Shown: piece by piece, positions 7,598 to 16,317 of the stretch
Layout of the letters: the number at the start of each line of letters is the position of its first letter
Numbering within the stretch: position 1 is the first letter of the stretch
Assembly (NCBI GenBank): GCA_034120015.1
Contig: JAXEIF010000020.1
Coordinates: 1-55,174, forward strand
DNA from: CALXOJ01 sp034120015
GTDB lineage: Bacteria > Spirochaetota > Spirochaetia > JAFGXN01
DNA length: 55,174 bases
Reading direction: 5' to 3'
Program-made: the position numbers and the translations under genes
Notes under the pieces: generated by a model
The model's database searches: none
Told to the model about the DNA's origin: nothing
The model's input: the letters and a program-made list of their open reading frames with translations, nothing else

Positions 7598-8791
7598 ATG
7601 AAAGGTAATGCCATCATCGGGCAGTCGGGCGGTCCGACTTCCGTTATTAATGCCAGTCTGGCCGGCGCCGTTGCCGCCGCCATGAAAACAGCCGATATCG
7701 AAACCGTTTACGGTATGAACTACGGAATCGAAGGATTCATGCAGGAACGTCTGATTAATCTGTCGGCTCAGAAAAAAGAAGTTCTGGAAGGATTGAAAAC
7801 CACTCCGTCCTCGGCATTGGGATCGACCCGTCATAAAGTCACCGAAAGCGACTTTCCGCGCATTCTGGAGGTGTTGAAAAAGTTCAATATACGCTATTTC
7901 TTCCTGATCGGCGGAAACGACACCATGGACACCATTCACCGCGTCGAAAAATACTGCCGCTCTCAAAATTACGAACTGCGCGGTGTCGGTATTCCCAAAA
8001 CGGTCGACAACGACCTGTTCGGCACACATCACACCCCCGGTTTTATGTCGGCGGCACGCTACAATATTCTGTCGGTCAAACAGTCGGGAGTATTGGCCCG
8101 CGATATGCAGAAAGTCGACAAGTTTGTCATTTACCAAACCATCGGCCGCGACGCCGGATGGCTGGCTGCCGCCACCGCTTTGGCCAAAGAGAAAGAAAGC
8201 GATGCTCCGCACCTGATTTACATGCCGGAAACCAAATTCAACAAAGCGGAATTTCTGGCCGATGCCAAAGCCTGTATCGAAAAATACGGCTTCTGCTCCA
8301 TTGTCTGCGGCGAAGGCATCAAATATGCCGACGGAACACCCGTCAGCTCCAGCCAGACAAAAGACAAATTCAACAATATCGAATTCGGCGCCATGGGCGG
8401 CTCTTCCGTTGCCCTGCAGCTGCACCGTATGTTAAGAGAAGAAACCGGCTACCGCGGTGAATTCCAGATTACCGAATCCCTGATTATGTGCGCCGCGGAT
8501 CGCGCCGTACAAAAGGATATCGACGAAGCTTTTGCCTGCGGCGAAGAAGCGGTTCGTCTGGCTGCTGCCGGAGAAAGCGGCGTCATGGTCACCATGATTC
8601 CGGATGCCAAAGACCCGAAAAAGATGACATTCGGTCAGGCTCCGTTAAGCGAAGTGGCTGTCAATGCCAAAGAAATGCCGCGCGACTTCATTAATGAACG
8701 CGGCAACTTCGTCACGGAGAAATTCTACGAATACATGCGGCCTTTGGTTTCCGATCTGCCTCATTATGTGGAACTGGACAAAGAGATTTAA
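7598..8791 (+). CDS. pfp: 6-phosphofructokinase, probably pyrophosphate-dependent
   Basis: A 397-residue PFK converting fructose-6-phosphate to fructose-1,6-bisphosphate. The nucleotide/PPi loop reads GGNDTMDT and the catalytic loop PKTVDNDL. The Asp in the first loop and the Lys in the second occupy the positions that distinguish PPi-dependent enzymes from ATP-dependent ones (GGDGS and PGTIDND). The motif GRDAGWLAAATAL is the substrate-binding region. PPi-PFK is common in spirochaetes and makes glycolysis reversible at this step. It has a GGAG SD site and leads an apparent operon with a PIG-L deacetylase and glucokinase. Phosphoryl donor choice is inferred from motifs only. Confidence 0.9.
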   Translation: MKGNAIIGQSGGPTSVINASLAGAVAAAMKTADIETVYGMNYGIEGFMQERLINLSAQKKEVLEGLKTTPSSALGSTRHKVTESDFPRILEVLKKFNIRYFFLIGGNDTMDTIHRVEKYCRSQNYELRGVGIPKTVDNDLFGTHHTPGFMSAARYNILSVKQSGVLARDMQKVDKFVIYQTIGRDAGWLAAATALAKEKESDAPHLIYMPETKFNKAEFLADAKACIEKYGFCSIVCGEGIKYADGTPVSSSQTKDKFNNIEFGAMGGSSVALQLHRMLREETGYRGEFQITESLIMCAADRAVQKDIDEAFACGEEAVRLAAAGESGVMVTMIPDAKDPKKMTFGQAPLSEVAVNAKEMPRDFINERGNFVTEKFYEYMRPLVSDLPHYVELDKEI

Positions 8792-8809
8792 TCGAAAGGA
8801 GATTCTGTT

Positions 8810-9583
8810 ATGTTTGATTTTCCGAAAAGAATTTTGGCGATTCACGCCCACCCGGATGATACGGAATCGTTTTGCAGCGGCACTCTGGCGTTGCTGAAAC
8901 AGAAAGGATATGAGATTTCCATTGCCACAATGACCGCCGGAGGTATGGGCGGCATCAATTCGACAGAATGCCAGACCATCATTACCCGAAAAAAAGAGGC
9001 GGCTGCGGCTGCCGAAGTTTTGGGAGCCGATTACTACTGCTTCGATCAGCGCGACGGATTTGTGTTTGACAGCGAAGCGCTGCGCCATCAGGTCGCCGAA
9101 CTGATTCGCGATATTGCGCCGGGCATCATCATGACCCACCTGCCGACCGATTATCACAGCGACCACCGTGTGACAGCTTCCGTAACGGAAATCGCAGCCA
9201 TGCTGTCGACTCTGCCGAATCTGATTACAAAGGCAGCTCCTCTGGGGATCACTCCGCTGCTTTACCATACAACGCCGCTGTCACTGACAAATCCGGTCGG
9301 CGGTATTCCGTATCCGACCCCCACTTTTTATGTCGACATCACATCGGTCATCGACACCAAAATGAATATGCTGTCCAGGCATGAAACCCAGATTGACCTG
9401 ATGCGCGTGATGCATAAAATGGACAATTTCTTCGAAGAAATGAAAAAAAACAATGTCGAACTGGCACAGATGGCCGGAGGCAAAGCCGAATATGCGGAAG
9501 CATTCTGGCAGCACCTCGGCGGCGGTTTCCAAAAAGACGATCTGTTGCAGCGGGAACTGAAAGATCTGATTATTTATCCGTAA
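8810..9583 (+). CDS. PIG-L/LmbE family N-acetylglucosaminyl deacetylase
   Basis: A 257-residue zinc-dependent deacetylase of the PIG-L (LmbE/BshB/MshB) family. The metal motif AHPDDTE is at residues 11-17, with the third ligand region HSDHR further on. Members remove acetyl groups from GlcNAc linked to inositol, malate or other sugars. The substrate cannot be read from sequence. There is no signal peptide, so it acts in the cytoplasm. It lies 18 nt after pfp and 18 nt before glucokinase, which suggests a role in amino-sugar handling next to hexose phosphorylation. A good SD (AAAGGAG) precedes it. Confidence 0.88.
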   Translation: MFDFPKRILAIHAHPDDTESFCSGTLALLKQKGYEISIATMTAGGMGGINSTECQTIITRKKEAAAAAEVLGADYYCFDQRDGFVFDSEALRHQVAELIRDIAPGIIMTHLPTDYHSDHRVTASVTEIAAMLSTLPNLITKAAPLGITPLLYHTTPLSLTNPVGGIPYPTPTFYVDITSVIDTKMNMLSRHETQIDLMRVMHKMDNFFEEMKKNNVELAQMAGGKAEYAEAFWQHLGGGFQKDDLLQRELKDLIIYP

Positions 9584-9601
9584 CACACCGAGGAGTCCGT
9601 T

Positions 9602-10669
9602 ATGAAAATCGAAACCGGCGACGCAGGAATTCTATGCAAAAAATATTACCTGGTCAGCGACATCGGCGGTACCAATACGACAATTGCACTGGTCGGATGG
9701 CAAAACGATCAATTTCACATTATCGTAAAAGCTGTTTTCGAAACACAGCAGATTACCGACTTTATGATTCCTTTTCGGCAGGCATTTGCCTATTTCACCG
9801 AAAATTTCCAGTACAAAATTCCGGAATCATGCTGCATTTGCGCCGCCGGTCCGATTGACGGCAACGTCTGCCACCTGACAAACGCTTCATGGGGCGTCGA
9901 CGGAAACAAAATCACAGCGGAATTCGGCTTAAAAACTTTTGTTATCAACGATTTTACGGCGCTCAGTTACGGAATTCCTGTTTTAAACATCGACAACGAA
10001 GCCGAAATCGTCAAAATGAAAGACGCCCGCGGAATGACACCGGTTCCGGAAGGCCCTTATAAAGCGGTTATCGGCGCCGGCACCGGTTTGGGTGTCGGAT
10101 TTACCGCAACCGTTAACGGAAAAACCATTGCGTTTCCGTCGGAGGGTGGGCATTTCGATTTTCCCGCGTTTGATGACGAAACAACGGAACTGATGATTTT
10201 TACCCGCAAACGGTTGGGCAGTCATCCGGATATGGAATGCTTCGTCTCCGGCATCGGTCTCTCTTACATTTTTGACTTTCTGACGGAGGAAAAACACCCG
10301 GAACCGACACCTCTGCGCAGGGAAATCAAAGCATTACCCGACTCGGGACGTCCTCCCGTTATCGCCGCTAACGCCATGAAAGATCCGGTTTGCGCCGCAG
10401 CACACCGTCTCTTCCGCAAAATTTACGGGAAAATGGCCGGAAATATCGCCTCGGTTCTGTTACCCAAGGGCGGCCTGTACATCGCCGGCGGTGTTATCTC
10501 GAAAGATCTGAAGCTCTTTCTCTCCGACACGACGTTTATCGACGCTTTTTCCGTCAACTACAAAAATAACATTTCGAATCTGCTGAAAACAATTCCGATT
10601 TACATCGTCCGCAATTATTCGACATCGCTGCTCGGAGCCGCCAATGCGGCACGGAATTTCGAAAAATAA
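9602..10669 (+). CDS. glk: Glucokinase
   Basis: A 355-residue ATP-dependent glucokinase of the proteobacterial Glk (PF02685) type. The phosphate-1 loop VSDIGGTNTTIALVG is at about 19-33, followed by the CAAGPID and VINDFTALSYGIP motifs with the catalytic Asp, GAGTGLGVGF for adenosine binding, and PSEGGHFDF. It is not the ROK type, since the ROK zinc cysteine signature is absent. It ends the pfp-deacetylase-glk unit; the next gene has its own promoter directly after the stop. It phosphorylates intracellular glucose from the secreted glycosidases or glycogen. Confidence 0.9.
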   Translation: MKIETGDAGILCKKYYLVSDIGGTNTTIALVGWQNDQFHIIVKAVFETQQITDFMIPFRQAFAYFTENFQYKIPESCCICAAGPIDGNVCHLTNASWGVDGNKITAEFGLKTFVINDFTALSYGIPVLNIDNEAEIVKMKDARGMTPVPEGPYKAVIGAGTGLGVGFTATVNGKTIAFPSEGGHFDFPAFDDETTELMIFTRKRLGSHPDMECFVSGIGLSYIFDFLTEEKHPEPTPLRREIKALPDSGRPPVIAANAMKDPVCAAAHRLFRKIYGKMAGNIASVLLPKGGLYIAGGVISKDLKLFLSDTTFIDAFSVNYKNNISNLLKTIPIYIVRNYSTSLLGAANAARNFEK

Positions 10670-10672
10670 TTC

Positions 10673-10701
10673 TTGCGATTCCGTCTCTCCCGTATTATAA
10701 T
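10673..10701 (+). promoter_or_regulatory. Promoter of the solute symporter gene (TTGCGA-N17-TATAAT)
   Basis: TTGCGA at 10673-10678 and TATAAT at 10696-10701, with a 17-bp spacer, begin 3 nt after the glk stop codon and precede a strong SD (AAGGAGAG) for the symporter. Confidence 0.75.
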
Positions 10702-10733
10702 GATTTTAAATTCATTCAAGGAGAGACAATCGT

Positions 10734-12641
10734 ATGTCAGATTTCTTTTCGAGGCTCACAACAGCCGGCAGCGGTTCTCTTATGAGTCCGCTTGACTGGA
10801 TGATTGTGGCCGCATACTTCATTATCATTCTCGGAGTCGGTCTCAGTGTCAGCCGGCGTGCCGGAAAAAACGCCGAAAGCTTTTTTTTGGGCGGGCGATC
10901 GCAACCGTGGTGGCTGCTCGGCTTTTCGATGGTTGCCACAACTTTTTCGACCGATACGCCGAACCTGGTCACCGACATTGTCCGGACACAGGGTGTCGCC
11001 GGGAACTGGTCGTGGTGGGCGTTCCTCTTAACCGGAATGCTGACCGTTTTCATTTATGCCCGTCTATGGCGCCGGTCGGGAGTTTTAACCGACGTCGAAT
11101 TCTACGAAATGCGCTACAGCGGTAAATGGGCCACCTTTTTGCGCGGTTTTCGGGCCGTTTACCTCGGATTTCTTTTCAATGTCCTGGTCATGGCAACCGT
11201 CAGTCTGGCAGCCATCAAAATCGGCGGTATCCTGCTCGGTTTGTCTCCGTTCGAGACGATTTTCATTGCTTCGGTTGTTGTTTTGCTGATCAGTGCGATT
11301 TCCGGCTTCGAAGGTGTTCTGCTGACCGACTTTCTCCTTTTTATTCTGGCAATGGTCGGTGCCGTGGCAGCCGCCGTGTTTTCGGTCAAAGCTTTACCGG
11401 GCGCAACCGACGGCGCTGTTGTCGGTCTCTCCGGACTGATGGACAGCCTGAAAAGCAACCCCGAATTTTCGCAGAAACTTTCCATCATTCCGCGCGGAAA
11501 AGACCTCATCACCCTGATGATTATTCCGTTGGCGGTTCAGTGGTGGGCCTCCTACTACCCGGGCGCCGAACCGGGCGGCGGCGGTTACCTGGTTCAGAAG
11601 ATGCTGGCAGCCAAAGATGAGAAAAACGCAACAGGAGCCACTCTGTTTTTCAATATCGCCCACTATGCCCTGCGACCGTGGCCGTGGATCATTGTCGCTC
11701 TGGCATCTGTTATCATTTTCCCGACAGTCCCCGATATTATCGCCGCCTTTCCCCATCTGAAAGACACGTCGATTATCAGTCACGATGCCGCTTATCCGGC
11801 CATGTTGAGATTTCTTCCGAAAGGCGTTCTGGGAATCATGATGGCTTCACTGCTGGCTGCTTATATGTCGACCATCGGCACCCACCTCAACTGGGGATCC
11901 TCCTATATGGCAAACGACGTCTATAAACGGTTCGTCAAACCGAACGCTTCTCCGAAAGAAGTGGTTTGGATCGGACGTCTTTCGACACTTGTCCTGCTTG
12001 TTATTTCTGCTTTTATCGCTTTCAAACTGACAAACGCCAAGCAGGCCTTCGATTTAATTGTCATGATGGGAGCCGGAACCGGACTGCTGCTGATTTTACG
12101 GTGGTTCTGGTGGAGGATTAACGCAGTCTGCGAATTTACGGCCATGATTGTTTCGTTTGCCGTTGCCATTCTGCTGACCTTTGTTCTCGTACGCGGAGGC
12201 GAAAACACGGAAGGAGCCGTAGCCGGAGTCGAATTCATCTGCCGCATTCCCGGCGCACCGGTTATCAACCCGATGTACCACCTGCTGTTGAACGTTGTCA
12301 TAACAACCGTTGCCTGGCTGATTGTCGCTTTTACAACAAAACCGACAGACCCCGAGGTGTTACGCCGTTTTGTTGCCAAAACCAATCCGGGCGGTCCGGG
12401 CTGGAAAAAGATTTTCCGTGATGCGGAAAAAGCCGGCACGCCGATTGAAACAACTGCCGAAGCCACAAACATTCCGAAAGGAATTTTACAGATGGTTTTG
12501 GGCTGCTTTACGGTTTATTCGGCACTTTTTGCAACCGGCTACTACATTTACGAGTCGTATGCGGTTGCCGGAATCCTCACCGCCGTTTTTGTTCTGTCGG
12601 CAGCGGGGTTGATTTTTTCGATTACGAGAAAATCGGCATAA
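10734..12641 (+). CDS. Sodium:solute symporter (SSS family), probable sugar transporter
   Basis: A 635-residue integral membrane protein with about 13-15 hydrophobic helices. The N-terminal motif AESFFLGGRSQPWWLLG, followed by STDTPNLVTDIV, is characteristic of the SSS family (SglT, PutP relatives), which couples solute uptake to Na+. It has its own strong promoter and an intrinsic terminator 15 nt after the stop, so it is transcribed alone. Its position between glucokinase and an exported GH2 glycosidase suggests a sugar substrate, but that is inference. Start: ATG preceded by AAGGAGAG. Confidence 0.9.
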   Translation: MSDFFSRLTTAGSGSLMSPLDWMIVAAYFIIILGVGLSVSRRAGKNAESFFLGGRSQPWWLLGFSMVATTFSTDTPNLVTDIVRTQGVAGNWSWWAFLLTGMLTVFIYARLWRRSGVLTDVEFYEMRYSGKWATFLRGFRAVYLGFLFNVLVMATVSLAAIKIGGILLGLSPFETIFIASVVVLLISAISGFEGVLLTDFLLFILAMVGAVAAAVFSVKALPGATDGAVVGLSGLMDSLKSNPEFSQKLSIIPRGKDLITLMIIPLAVQWWASYYPGAEPGGGGYLVQKMLAAKDEKNATGATLFFNIAHYALRPWPWIIVALASVIIFPTVPDIIAAFPHLKDTSIISHDAAYPAMLRFLPKGVLGIMMASLLAAYMSTIGTHLNWGSSYMANDVYKRFVKPNASPKEVVWIGRLSTLVLLVISAFIAFKLTNAKQAFDLIVMMGAGTGLLLILRWFWWRINAVCEFTAMIVSFAVAILLTFVLVRGGENTEGAVAGVEFICRIPGAPVINPMYHLLLNVVITTVAWLIVAFTTKPTDPEVLRRFVAKTNPGGPGWKKIFRDAEKAGTPIETTAEATNIPKGILQMVLGCFTVYSALFATGYYIYESYAVAGILTAVFVLSAAGLIFSITRKSA

Positions 12642-12655
12642 AATAAAAATCCGAT

Positions 12656-12690
12656 AAAAACCCCGATTTTTATCGGGGTTTTTATTTTTT
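12656..12690 (+). terminator. Intrinsic terminator after the symporter gene
   Basis: A perfect 12-bp stem, AAAAACCCCGAT (12656-12667) and ATCGGGGTTTTT (12672-12683), with a TTTT loop and a long T-tract. The end of the T-tract is directly followed by the -35 box of the next gene. Confidence 0.93.
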
Positions 12691-12691
12691 T

Positions 12692-12720
12692 TTGACAAAT
12701 GAAAAATCTTGCCTTATAAT
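12692..12720 (+). promoter_or_regulatory. Consensus promoter of the GH2 glycosidase gene (TTGACA-N17-TATAAT)
   Basis: TTGACA at 12692-12697 and TATAAT at 12715-12720, with a 17-bp spacer, form a perfect match. It starts in the tail of the preceding terminator. No operator-like dyad is obvious around it. Confidence 0.9.
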
Positions 12721-12751
12721 TAATATATCATAAGAATCAGGAGCTTTATTT

Positions 12752-15361
12752 ATGAAAAAATTTCTGCAGTTGTTTACGGCATTAGCTGTATTTTCTACTC
12801 TTTCGCTCTCCGCTTTTGCGGAAAGAACGACCTACAATATGAACCCCGGATGGTATTTCCATTTCGGCGACATCGGTAACGGCGAGGCACTCAATACAAA
12901 TACATCCCGTTGGGATCTGGTTTCTCTGCCTCATACCATGAAAATATTTCCGTATGATTTAAACGGATTTAACAAATCGGGCCGATCCGTCGGCTGGTAT
13001 CGCAAAACCGTATTGCTGAACGGTATTACGGACAAGACCGTTTTCCTTGAATTCCAGGGAGCCATGCAGGCTGTCGATTTATTTGTCAACGGAGAAAAAG
13101 CAGGCAGATATGCCGTCAGCGGATACGATTCATTCAGTTTCGACATCACACCCTTTGTCAAAGAGGGTGAAAACCTGATTGCCGTTCGCGTCGACAACCG
13201 GGAAACCAAAGAACTGCCTCCGGACGGCGTTAAACACGATTTCATTCTCTTCGGCGGTCTTTATCGCGATGTTTTTCTCACCGTTACCGATAAAGTCCAT
13301 ATCACCTATCCGTGGGAAGGCGAAAAACAGGGAATCCGAATTTACTATCCCGAAATATCCGCCCAAAAAGCTGTCGTTGCGGCAGAAACGGGAATCCGCA
13401 ACACATCCGATAATGCCGCATCGGTCTCCGTTAAAACCGAAATTTTCGACAAAACAGGAGCACTTGTTGCTTCCGGCAACAGCCCTTCGCAGGAACTGGC
13501 CGCCGGCAGCAATATCTGTGTTTCGCAAACCCTTCCGGCTATCTCCAATCCGAAACTTTGGAGTCCCGATTCCCCTTATCTTTACACGGTAAAAACATCG
13601 GTTATCAAAAACGGAACTTCTGTCGACAGCAAAACGACCCGCATCGGATTACGATGGATGGAATGGACTGCCGATAAAGGATTCTTTCTGAACGGCAAAC
13701 ATTTGAAGCTGATCGGAACAAACAGGCATCAGAACTGGCCCTATATCGGCGGCGCCCTGCCCGACACACTTCACAGAGCCGATGCGGAACAGCTGAAAGC
13801 TATGGGCATCAATTGGATTCGTCTTTCCCACTACCCGCATGACCCCGATTTTCTCGATGATCTCGACGAACTGGGACTGCTGGCTCTGGAAGAAGGACCG
13901 ACCTGGATGAGACGCATTCCCGGAGCCTGGATGGATAATCTGACAAAATCATTCACGTCAATGGTCCGCCGTGACAGAAATCACGCCTGCATCATGATTT
14001 GGAACGCCTGTATCAACCACGAAACCAAAGCGCTGCCCGAACTGGTTGCGGCCGCACAAAAAGAAGACCCGGGCAGAGCTCTCGGTCAGGAAAATGTTTA
14101 CTGTCCGATGGATTTCACCCACGGGAAAGTCTCCGAAAAGGCATTAACTCTTGAACATACCGGCCACATGTTCCCCACTACAAGAGGCGAACGCAATAAA
14201 TCGAAGCGCAACGGCAGCAACCGCGAACTGGATCAGGCCCGACGTCACATGGAAATGATCAGCCAGGCCAACAAGACTCCGAGCAATTACGGACTGGCCA
14301 GCTGGTGCGGCTATGACTACAACACTTTCCACAACTCCCAGGAAGCTATCGCCCGTCACGGCATCTGCGATCTTTTCCGAATCCCGAAATATTCTTATTT
14401 CTGGCATCAGAGCGAATTTACGGACAAACCGATGGCCTATATTGTCCGGGAAAACAGCGAATCGGCAGTTGTTTTTACCAATGCGGAAAAGGTTAAACTT
14501 TCTGCAGGTGCAACAAAAGAAAACATGAAAGATATCGCAATTCAGTCACCCGACAGGGGATTGTCCGTTAAACATCCTTTTGTCACGTTTAAGATTCCGG
14601 CAGATTCGAACTTCATTAAAGCAGAAGCAATGAATGGCGGAAAAACCGTTGCCACGGCTTTTTGGAGCGAACCCGGAGAACCGGCAAAACTGAAAATCGA
14701 ATATGAAGACCGTGCCTTAAAAGCCGACGGAAGCGACCTGATTCGTTTACAGGTTTCCGTTCTTGATAAAAACGGGATGATTGTCGAAAAACAGACTTCT
14801 CCTCTTTCGTTCACAATCGAAGGTCCCGGACAGTTAATCGGAGAGAACCCTGTTAATCTCATTGCCGGTCAGCATATTATTCTGGTTCAAAGCGGTTACA
14901 AAACCGGGAATCTGACTGTTACGGCATCTGCCTGCGGGCTTACCTCTGACCCGGTCACAATCAAAATCGTAAAAGCCGATGACGATATGCTGTTCCCCGT
15001 CGGATTCAACGCCGAAACACCTTCCAAAATCGGCTATGATGTCAAACCGAAACAGAAAAAAGCATCCGGTAGAGAAAAAGTAGATGCGTTCTCCTTTGAA
15101 CCGGTTATCAACGCCGAACCGGGAGCTTATGTCGAATCGTCGGCAGTTCTGCTCTCCGGCTTTGTTAATCCCGTTCCGATTCGGATCAAGGGCGGCGAAT
15201 ACCGCGTTTATGTTTCCGGATATACAGATAAACCCGGTGAAGTTCAGCCCGGTGATGCTGTTTTTGTAAAAGTAAAAGCTTCCGAAAAATCCGGAGCTAC
15301 CGTCAAAGCAAAAGTAACTATCGGCAACCGTTCTGCCGAATTTAAGGTCACAACCAAATAA
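12752..15361 (+). CDS. Exported glycoside hydrolase family 2 enzyme (beta-galactosidase-like)
   Basis: An 869-residue secreted protein. A signal peptide (about 1-23, ending AFA) is followed by the GH2 jelly-roll (about 25-190), an Ig-like domain (about 195-300), a TIM barrel (about 300-560), a second Ig-like domain (about 665-760) and a C-terminal beta module (about 785-869). The barrel has RLSHYPHDPDFLD. The probable acid/base lies in WNACINHE (E424) and the nucleophile in EHTGHMFPT (E468). The first motif departs from the usual WSxGNE, with a His before the Glu. It probably releases beta-linked sugars outside the cytoplasm; beta-galactosidase or beta-glucuronidase activity cannot be distinguished. 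It has its own promoter and terminator. Confidence 0.85.
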   Translation: MKKFLQLFTALAVFSTLSLSAFAERTTYNMNPGWYFHFGDIGNGEALNTNTSRWDLVSLPHTMKIFPYDLNGFNKSGRSVGWYRKTVLLNGITDKTVFLEFQGAMQAVDLFVNGEKAGRYAVSGYDSFSFDITPFVKEGENLIAVRVDNRETKELPPDGVKHDFILFGGLYRDVFLTVTDKVHITYPWEGEKQGIRIYYPEISAQKAVVAAETGIRNTSDNAASVSVKTEIFDKTGALVASGNSPSQELAAGSNICVSQTLPAISNPKLWSPDSPYLYTVKTSVIKNGTSVDSKTTRIGLRWMEWTADKGFFLNGKHLKLIGTNRHQNWPYIGGALPDTLHRADAEQLKAMGINWIRLSHYPHDPDFLDDLDELGLLALEEGPTWMRRIPGAWMDNLTKSFTSMVRRDRNHACIMIWNACINHETKALPELVAAAQKEDPGRALGQENVYCPMDFTHGKVSEKALTLEHTGHMFPTTRGERNKSKRNGSNRELDQARRHMEMISQANKTPSNYGLASWCGYDYNTFHNSQEAIARHGICDLFRIPKYSYFWHQSEFTDKPMAYIVRENSESAVVFTNAEKVKLSAGATKENMKDIAIQSPDRGLSVKHPFVTFKIPADSNFIKAEAMNGGKTVATAFWSEPGEPAKLKIEYEDRALKADGSDLIRLQVSVLDKNGMIVEKQTSPLSFTIEGPGQLIGENPVNLIAGQHIILVQSGYKTGNLTVTASACGLTSDPVTIKIVKADDDMLFPVGFNAETPSKIGYDVKPKQKKASGREKVDAFSFEPVINAEPGAYVESSAVLLSGFVNPVPIRIKGGEYRVYVSGYTDKPGEVQPGDAVFVKVKASEKSGATVKAKVTIGNRSAEFKVTTK

Positions 15362-15365
15362 AACG

Positions 15366-15396
15366 AATACCCGCGGCAATCACCGCGGGTATTTTT
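15366..15396 (+). terminator. Intrinsic terminator after the GH2 gene
   Basis: An 11-bp stem AATACCCGCGG (15366-15376) and CCGCGGGTATT (15383-15393), with a 6-nt loop and a TTTTT run. Confidence 0.9.
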
Positions 15397-15423
15397 ATCA
15401 ACAGGAAGTATCGGGAGAAAACG

Positions 15424-16317
15424 ATGAAGAATATCCTTATCGAAAATCTGACGCACGATTACGGCAACGGAAAAGGTATTTTCAATCTTTCGTTCGAAGT
15501 CAAAGAAGGAGAAACATTCGGATTTCTCGGTCCCAACGGTGCCGGAAAAACCACGACCATCCGCCACCTGACGGGATTCCTGCATCCGCAAAACGGCCGC
15601 TGCACAATTTGCGGACATGACTGCCGAAAAGAAAGTAAAAAAATTCAGACTGCCCTCGGATATATTCCCGGCGAAATCAGCTTTTTCGATGATATGTCGG
15701 GTGATGCTTTCCTCGAATTTGTCAGGAAATACAGGGACATCCGACGTCCCGACAGGAAGAAAGAACTGCTTGAGCGTTTTGAACTCAATCCGAAAGGTAA
15801 AATCAGAAAAATGAGCAAGGGCATGAAGCAGAAAATCGGTATTGTCGCCGCCTTCATGCATGATCCTGAAATTCTTATTTTGGATGAACCGACAAGCGGA
15901 CTCGATCCGCTGATGCAAAACCGTTTTATCGCACTCCTGGATGAGGAACAGAAGAACGGAAAAACAATTCTTTTATCAAGCCATATATTCGAAGAAGTGG
16001 AAAGGACCTGCCACCGGGTCGGCATCATCCAATCGGGACACCTGGTTGCAATGGATTCAATAGCTGTTCTGAAAGCCTCCCAAACGAAAAAATTTATCCT
16101 GACTTTTTCTTCGGAACAGGAGGCCGAAAGGTTCGCGGCGGCGTCAACGGAAGATTTGCACAGAAACGGGAATCGAATCGAGACGGCTGTCCGTCGGAAT
16201 TTTAAAGAATTTCTGACGGCGCTTTCCCGATACGACATCACCGATCTGTCGGAAGTCAGTCAGAGTCTCGAAGAAATCTTTATGCAGTACTACGGAGGAA
16301 CAAAAAATGCCGAATAA
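15424..16317 (+). CDS. ABC transporter ATP-binding protein
   Basis: A 297-residue ABC ATPase of the drug/antibiotic exporter (CcmA/DrrA-like) type. Walker A GPNGAGKTTTIRHL, signature MSKGMKQKIG, Walker B ILILDEPTSGLDP and the switch His in LSSHIFEE are all present. A C-terminal extension (about 215-297) is typical of exporter subunits. It overlaps the permease gene by 11 nt, so the two are translationally coupled. Only 27 nt separate it from the GH2 terminator and no promoter is evident there; expression may come from read-through or from a promoter inside the GH2 gene. The substrate is unknown. Confidence 0.9.
   Translation: MKNILIENLTHDYGNGKGIFNLSFEVKEGETFGFLGPNGAGKTTTIRHLTGFLHPQNGRCTICGHDCRKESKKIQTALGYIPGEISFFDDMSGDAFLEFVRKYRDIRRPDRKKELLERFELNPKGKIRKMSKGMKQKIGIVAAFMHDPEILILDEPTSGLDPLMQNRFIALLDEEQKNGKTILLSSHIFEEVERTCHRVGIIQSGHLVAMDSIAVLKASQTKKFILTFSSEQEAERFAAASTEDLHRNGNRIETAVRRNFKEFLTALSRYDITDLSEVSQSLEEIFMQYYGGTKNAE

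Noticed and set aside
7526..8425. 299-codon open frame on the - strand
   Set aside because: It lies opposite the phosphofructokinase gene and shows the composition of an antisense frame; no recognisable motif.
15244..15918. 224-codon open frame on the - strand
   Set aside because: It runs antisense through the GH2 terminator and the ABC ATPase, which has all ABC motifs on the + strand.
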